This document shows positions 50,970-55,084 of a stretch of DNA of 55,084 nt, one piece after another. Every line of letters begins with the position of its first letter. The stretch's first letter is position 1. A program made the position numbers and the translations under genes. Where the stretch lies: assembly GCA_016282145.1 (NCBI GenBank), contig JAEEJZ010000051.1, positions 1-55,084 of the forward strand, read 5' to 3'. Source of the DNA: Bacteroidales bacterium (lineage in GTDB: Bacteria; Bacteroidota; Bacteroidia; Bacteroidales; UBA932). The notes under the pieces are model-generated. The model was not told the origin of the DNA, made no database searches, and saw only the letters and a program-made list of their open reading frames with translations.

Positions 50970-51386
50970 ATGACCATTACCCTGAAGAATGACATCCGGG
51001 AAGTCAGCCGGCTCGGGGACTTCCTCAAGGCTGCGGCAGAGCGATACCACCTGGAGGATGCTCAGGGGAAGGAACTGCGCCTCGCCGTGGAAGAGGCTGT
51101 GGTCAACGTCATCGATTATGCCTACCCCGAAGGAGAAGAAGGCGAGATTACGCTCGAACTGAACTTCGAAGAGGGCGGCGTCCTGATCCGGATTATCGAT
51201 TCGGGCATTCCCTTCGACCCCACAAAGACGGAGGAGCCCGACACCTCCCTCCCCGCCCGGGGGCGCCACATCGGCGGTCTGGGCATCTATCTGCTGCGCT
51301 CCCTCACGGACAGCATACGTTATGAGCGCCGGGAAGGGAAGAACATACTCATTCTCGTAAAACGATTCATTCATTCTTTGGCATGA
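50970..51386 (+). CDS. RsbW/SpoIIAB-like anti-sigma factor ATP-binding protein
   Basis: A 138-aa GHKL ATPase of the HATPase_c_2 type. The N-box is ELRLAVEEAVVNVIDYAYP, the G1 box IRIIDSGIPFDP and the G2 segment GRHIGGLGIYLLRSLTDSI. These single-domain kinases normally phosphorylate a STAS anti-anti-sigma factor or bind a sigma factor. No STAS, PP2C or sigma gene is adjacent. Instead the stop overlaps the start of an outer-membrane barrel gene by 4 nt (ATGA). The start at 50970 follows a -7 box by 8 nt. Confidence 0.88.
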   Translation: MTITLKNDIREVSRLGDFLKAAAERYHLEDAQGKELRLAVEEAVVNVIDYAYPEGEEGEITLELNFEEGGVLIRIIDSGIPFDPTKTEEPDTSLPARGRHIGGLGIYLLRSLTDSIRYERREGKNILILVKRFIHSLA

Positions 51387-52735
51387 AAGGAAAACTTTCT
51401 CTTGGCATCGTGTTGCTGGCAGCACTCCTTATTCCGTCCGCCGTGCGGGCACAGAGCGATACCCTGAAGAACAAACTGACTTTGGGCGCCAACCTCCTTG
51501 GACACGGTGAAATCTGTGCCGGCGGTTTGCCCCGTAACAGCGGAACCAATACCCAGGAAAATTACTCCGGTTTTCTTCTCGGCCGTATCCGCCTGAATGC
51601 GGAATACGAACGCAAATATCTTCAGTTGCGCTTCGTCGTCCAGAACCTGTGGGTATGGGGAATGTCGGGGAATCAGGCGTTGAAACTCTATGAAGGATGG
51701 GCAAAAATAGGCTCCCGCGTGGGGCTTCTCGCCCAGTTGGGCCGCGTAGCCCTTTCCTATGACGACGAACGCATCATCGGCACCAACGACTTCGCCGCCG
51801 CCGCCCTTTCCCACGATATCCTCCGCCTGGGCTATGAAGGGCACGGTCACAAGTTTCACGTCATCCTGGCCTACAACCAGAATGGGGACAACGTCTATTC
51901 CGGCAACTACTATACCGGCGGTGCACAATACTACAAGACGATGCAGACGGTCTGGTACCATTACGATATCCCCAAGTTCCCGCTGGGGCTCTCGCTGCTG
52001 TTTATGAATATGGGCATACAGGCCGGCTTTGACGACTATGAGACCAATCCGTCCCATAAGTGGATGCCTGCCCAAACGGTATACCAGCAAATATATGGCG
52101 GATATCTCAACTTTCACCCGAAACACTTCTCCGCCGAGGCGTCCTATTACCGGCAATCCGGAAAACTCGTCGACGATTCCATGGGCTCGAAGCCCATCGA
52201 TGCCTGGATGGCCAGCGCCAAACTCACTTACAACCCCAGTGAGCGCTATGGCTTCGTACTGGGATACGACCATTTGAGCGGAGATGACTACGTCCCTAAT
52301 TCCTACGGCGGCGTAGGCCTTCCCTATCACGCTGTTTATAAGGGCTTTACACCGCTATACGGCTCCCGCACCAAGTTCTATGGCATTATGGACTTTTTCT
52401 ATGAGAGCGCCTTTGTCCACGGCTTCACCCCGGGTTTGCAGAATGCCTTCTTCGGGGTCTCCGGAAAACCGATTGAGCCCCTGTCCCTGAACGCCACCTA
52501 CCATTATCTGGCCGTAGCAACGAAAATCCAGGACCTGGGAATGACCCTGGGACACAGCCTTGAAGTCCAGGCCGACTATCAGATCAACAAATACATTTCC
52601 CTCACCGCCGGTTACACGTTCATGGCAGGAACGGAGACGATGGCCCGCCTGAAGCGGGAAGGATCCAGCCCGCATGCGCACTGGGGATGGATCTCACTGG
52701 TGGTTACCCCCACGCTGTTTTCGCACAAATGGTAA
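51383..52735 (+). CDS. Putative outer-membrane porin (alginate-export-like barrel)
   Basis: A 450-aa protein with signal peptide MKGKLSLGIVLLAALLIPSAVRAQ and beta-strand-rich sequence ending in a terminal Trp (VVTPTLFSHKW). The central segment VGLLAQLGRVALSYDDERII with GTNDF resembles the alginate-export/OprE-type porins, in which the strand LGRQ...DDqRliG..dw is common. Aromatic girdle residues are frequent (YYTGGAQYYKTMQTVWYHYD). Substrate unknown. It is translationally coupled to the upstream ATPase and ends 7 nt from the convergent phosphate-transporter gene. Confidence 0.75.
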   Translation: MKGKLSLGIVLLAALLIPSAVRAQSDTLKNKLTLGANLLGHGEICAGGLPRNSGTNTQENYSGFLLGRIRLNAEYERKYLQLRFVVQNLWVWGMSGNQALKLYEGWAKIGSRVGLLAQLGRVALSYDDERIIGTNDFAAAALSHDILRLGYEGHGHKFHVILAYNQNGDNVYSGNYYTGGAQYYKTMQTVWYHYDIPKFPLGLSLLFMNMGIQAGFDDYETNPSHKWMPAQTVYQQIYGGYLNFHPKHFSAEASYYRQSGKLVDDSMGSKPIDAWMASAKLTYNPSERYGFVLGYDHLSGDDYVPNSYGGVGLPYHAVYKGFTPLYGSRTKFYGIMDFFYESAFVHGFTPGLQNAFFGVSGKPIEPLSLNATYHYLAVATKIQDLGMTLGHSLEVQADYQINKYISLTAGYTFMAGTETMARLKREGSSPHAHWGWISLVVTPTLFSHKW

Positions 52736-52742
52736 AGTGCCG

Positions 52743-54422
52743 CTAGGCTTCCTTGATGGCCCCCATACGGGCCTCGGCGACATTGATGATATAGTCGCCG
52801 GTCTTTTCGCATTCCCCGATCAGGTCGGAGAACACGGTACCGATATCGTAGCCGTAAACGTGATTGTCCAGGCTCTCGATATTATACTGCTTCAATTGGT
52901 TACGACGGTTGTTGATGCGCAGTTCGACATCGCGTGACAGGGAGAAATCGACATCTTCCTTGCGACCGGACAGCGCCGCATTCATATGGGTCAGCGCCTC
53001 CTCCACCAGGGCGAACATCTGCTGCGCGCCATCTTCCAGTTCACCGGTAAAGACGATCTTGTTATCCAGTTTGCGCCGCAGGATGCGGGCCAGGTTGAAG
53101 CAACTGTCACCCACGGACTCCAGTTCGCCGATCTGACGGAGCATGGAACGGATTTTCTGCTTCGTTTCGTCTGAAAGATGGGCATCGCCCACATCGCCCA
53201 GATACTTGCCGATCTCGTTCTCCAGCTGGTCGCTCATCTCCTCGCCTTTCTTGATGCGTTCGAAGAGTTTCTGGAAATCCTGCTCGTCCGTAATGACATA
53301 GAGTTCCTTCACGAGGCCGAACATACGCTGCATCTTCTCGCCGAAGACCGCGATTTCCTTCTGCGCCTGGAACACGGAAAGTTCCGGCGTCTTCATCAGA
53401 CCGCCCCGGATATACTGCAGGCGGAATTCCTCTTCCTCGTCACTCCTGCGCGGCTTGACAAGCAGGCAGACCAGTTTCTCCAGCTGGGGGATGAACCAGA
53501 TGAGCACCGCCGTATTGATGACGTTGAAACAGGAGTGGAAAGTCGCCAGGGCGAAGGAAAGCTGGGTAGGGCTCTGCTCCGGAGCCTCGGGATCCAGGCC
53601 GACGATACCGCAGACCATCCGCACGAAGGGGAAGAACAGGATCAGCACCCAGATGACGCCGAACACATTGAAGAGCAAGTGCGCCATAGCCGTGCGCCGC
53701 GCCTGCGTATTGGCACTCATCGCCGCGAGGTTCGCGGTAACGGTAGTACCGATATTCTCACCCATAACCAGCGCGATACCCTGGTAGATCGTAATGGCTC
53801 CCGTCGCGCAGAGCACCATCGTAATGGCCATAAGCGCCGCCGAACTCTGCACGAGGGCGGTCAGGATGGTTCCGATAAGCAGGAACAGCAGGATCGTGCC
53901 GTAACTGGTGGGGAAACTCGCGAAGAAATCGACGACCGCGGGCTTGCTTGCCAGGTCCATCTCCACCCCGGTCTGCTTAAGCATTCCGAGGGCAAAGAGC
54001 AGGAAGCTCAGGCCGAAAAGGAAATCTCCGATATAGCGGTGCCGGCCCCGCTGAATCAGCACGATGCCGATAAAGAACGCAGGCCAGACGACGGAAGCGA
54101 TATTGAAGGAAAAACCCGCCGACATGATCCACGCGCTGAGCGTCGTACCGATATTCGCACCCATGATGACGGAAATCGCCTGCGAGAGCGTCAGGAGCGC
54201 CGCGTTCACGAAGGAGACCGTCATGACGGTAGTTGCTGCCGAGGACTGTACCGCCACGGTCACCAGCGCGCCGGTCGCGACTCCGGAAAAACGGTTGGTT
54301 GTCATGGCGCCGAGGAGGTGGCGCAACTGCGGGCCCGCCATTTTCTGCAGGGCCTCGCTCATCACCTTCATGCCATAGATCAGCAGGGCGATTGAACCGA
54401 GAAGCTTCAGGACAATGAACAT
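52743..54422 (-). CDS. Na/Pi cotransporter family protein with PhoU-like tail
   Basis: A 559-aa protein. The N-terminal half has about nine transmembrane segments and the two inverted QSSA repeats of the NptA/PNaS family: VQSSAATTVMTVSFVNA with GANIGTTLSAW, and VQSSAALMAITMVLCATG with GENIGTTVTANLA. Residues about 340-559 are a helical PhoU-like cytoplasmic domain (ELYVITDEQDFQKLFERIKK, ELESVGDSCFNLARILRRKL). It should import phosphate with sodium or regulate phosphate or cyclic nucleotide homeostasis, as in related YjbB proteins. A TAAATTTG box at 54443-54450 gives a leader of about 20 nt. Confidence 0.93.
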   Translation of the reverse strand: MFIVLKLLGSIALLIYGMKVMSEALQKMAGPQLRHLLGAMTTNRFSGVATGALVTVAVQSSAATTVMTVSFVNAALLTLSQAISVIMGANIGTTLSAWIMSAGFSFNIASVVWPAFFIGIVLIQRGRHRYIGDFLFGLSFLLFALGMLKQTGVEMDLASKPAVVDFFASFPTSYGTILLFLLIGTILTALVQSSAALMAITMVLCATGAITIYQGIALVMGENIGTTVTANLAAMSANTQARRTAMAHLLFNVFGVIWVLILFFPFVRMVCGIVGLDPEAPEQSPTQLSFALATFHSCFNVINTAVLIWFIPQLEKLVCLLVKPRRSDEEEEFRLQYIRGGLMKTPELSVFQAQKEIAVFGEKMQRMFGLVKELYVITDEQDFQKLFERIKKGEEMSDQLENEIGKYLGDVGDAHLSDETKQKIRSMLRQIGELESVGDSCFNLARILRRKLDNKIVFTGELEDGAQQMFALVEEALTHMNAALSGRKEDVDFSLSRDVELRINNRRNQLKQYNIESLDNHVYGYDIGTVFSDLIGECEKTGDYIINVAEARMGAIKEA

Positions 54423-54442
54423 AGTCTTGTGGTTTCGGGGGA

Positions 54443-54450
54443 CAAATTTA
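54443..54450 (-). promoter_or_regulatory. -7 promoter box for Na/Pi cotransporter gene
   Basis: Minus-strand TAAATTTG, 20 nt before the ATG at 54422. Confidence 0.5.
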
Positions 54451-54483
54451 CAATAATTCCGTCAAAAATTCCGCGATTATTTT

Positions 54484-54491
54484 TATATTTG
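54484..54491 (+). promoter_or_regulatory. -7 promoter box for SDR dehydrogenase gene
   Basis: TATATTTG, 34 nt before the ATG at 54526. Confidence 0.5.
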
Positions 54492-54525
54492 TGTCTTGAA
54501 AGTCAATAAAATCTCTAATTAGCTT

Positions 54526-55084
54526 ATGTGCAATCCTTTTTCCCTTGAAGGCAAGAACGCCTGGATTACCGGCGCTTCTTATGGTATCGGGTTCAACATC
54601 GCAAAGGCGTTCGTTGCCGCCGGTATCAAGAATATCATCTTCAACGACATCAACGAAGCCGCCCTCGAGCGCGGCCTTAACAATTATAAGGAAGCGGGCA
54701 TCAAGAACGTCAAAGGTTATGTCTGTGACGTGACCGACGAGGTGGCCGTCAAAGCCCTGGTGGAAAAGATTCACGCCGAAGTGGGCCAGATCGACATCCT
54801 GGTCAACAACGCCGGCATCATCAAGCGCATCCCGATGCACGAGATGGAGCGCAGGGAGTTCCAGCAGGTGATTGACGTGGACCTCGTGGCCCCGTTCATC
54901 GTCTCCAGCGCCGTCCTTCCTGAAATGATGGAGCGCCGCGAGGGCAAGATCATCAACATCTGCTCGATGATGAGCGAACTCGGCCGCGAGACCGTTTCCG
55001 CGTACGCCGCCGCCAAGGGCGGACTCAAGATGCTCACCCGCAACATCTGCTCCGAGTACGGCGAATACAACATCCAGTGCAACG
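54526..55084 (+). CDS. SDR-family dehydrogenase, gluconate 5-dehydrogenase-like (3' end outside window)
   Basis: The frame is open from ATG 54526 to the end of the window, 186 residues. It is a classical short-chain dehydrogenase: cofactor motif TGASYGIG (15-22), the stabilising NNAG motif in DILVNNAGIIKRIPM, the catalytic Ser in NICSMMSELGRE and YAAAK with Tyr160 and Lys164. The segment FSLEGKNAWITGASYGIG and the IKRIPM following NNAG are common in gluconate 5-dehydrogenase and 2-deoxy-gluconate 3-dehydrogenase (IdnO/KduD) annotations of Bacteroidota, so a sugar-acid substrate is likely but not proven. Confidence 0.88.
   Translation, partial: MCNPFSLEGKNAWITGASYGIGFNIAKAFVAAGIKNIIFNDINEAALERGLNNYKEAGIKNVKGYVCDVTDEVAVKALVEKIHAEVGQIDILVNNAGIIKRIPMHEMERREFQQVIDVDLVAPFIVSSAVLPEMMERREGKIINICSMMSELGRETVSAYAAAKGGLKMLTRNICSEYGEYNIQCN

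Noticed and set aside
1..55084. CRISPR arrays, rRNA genes, prophage or integrative elements
   Set aside because: No regularly spaced repeats, rRNA sequence, integrase, phage structural gene or att-like repeat at the two tRNA genes was seen.

Overview
The window looks like chromosome from a fairly GC-rich member of the Bacteroidales (Bacteroidota). The evidence is a promoter box of the Bacteroidota type (TAnnTTTG, sometimes TAnnTTCG) upstream of most transcription units, the absence of obvious Shine-Dalgarno sequences, lineage-typical families (DUF5723 outer-membrane protein, TamB/TamA, type B ribosomal protein L31, short NamZ/DUF1343 protein) and dense gene packing. A gut or rumen lineage such as the Cryptobacteroides group is a guess. 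There are no phage, CRISPR or complete IS elements; the only mobile-type sequence is the C-terminal end of an Rpn/PD-(D/E)XK 'transposase' at the left edge.

Layout. 1-4.9 kb: a nuclease fragment, a shortened and apparently helicase-dead PriA, divergent glmM with a DUF1343/NamZ-like gene, then rpmE2 and tRNA-Val(CAC) fired from interlocked divergent promoters. 4.9-8.3 kb: an M23 lipoprotein, TrmO, a glycerophosphodiesterase lipoprotein and tRNA-Cys(GCA). 8.3-11.5 kb: a leftward envelope operon (lipoprotein, DUF5723 barrel, membrane protein). 11.5-11.9 kb is the only long non-coding stretch; it holds an orphan promoter and hairpin terminator, a candidate small RNA. 11.9-26.6 kb: a rightward eight-gene operon: SGNH hydrolase, MBOAT acyltransferase, giant MscS channel, small membrane protein, cupin lipoprotein, carboxylesterase, amidohydrolase, and a 1590-residue protein that joins a TamB body to a TamA/BamA barrel. 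26.6-31.0 kb: a second MscS channel, a NIF3 protein, a periplasmic coiled-coil protein and a pectinesterase-like lipoprotein.

31.0-50.9 kb is a single leftward gene string with almost no gaps: ilvD-ilvB-ilvN-ilvC-leuC-leuD-cimA-leuB-ilvE-iorA-iorB-paaK-ACT-metY-metX-glmS-egsA. It covers valine and isoleucine synthesis (isoleucine probably by the citramalate route), leucine steps, a CoA ligase plus 2-oxoacid oxidoreductase module that could salvage aryl or branched acids into amino acids, direct-sulfhydrylation methionine synthesis, amino-sugar synthesis and sn-glycerol-1-phosphate formation. 50.9-55.1 kb: an RsbW-like ATPase coupled to an outer-membrane barrel, a Na/Pi cotransporter and the start of an SDR dehydrogenase.

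The most unusual points are the TamB-TamA fusion, the PriA homologue that has lost its ATPase and zinc motifs, the candidate small RNA at 11.6 kb, and the repeated placement of the -7 promoter box only 4-8 nt before the start codon in nine genes, which predicts leaderless mRNAs.
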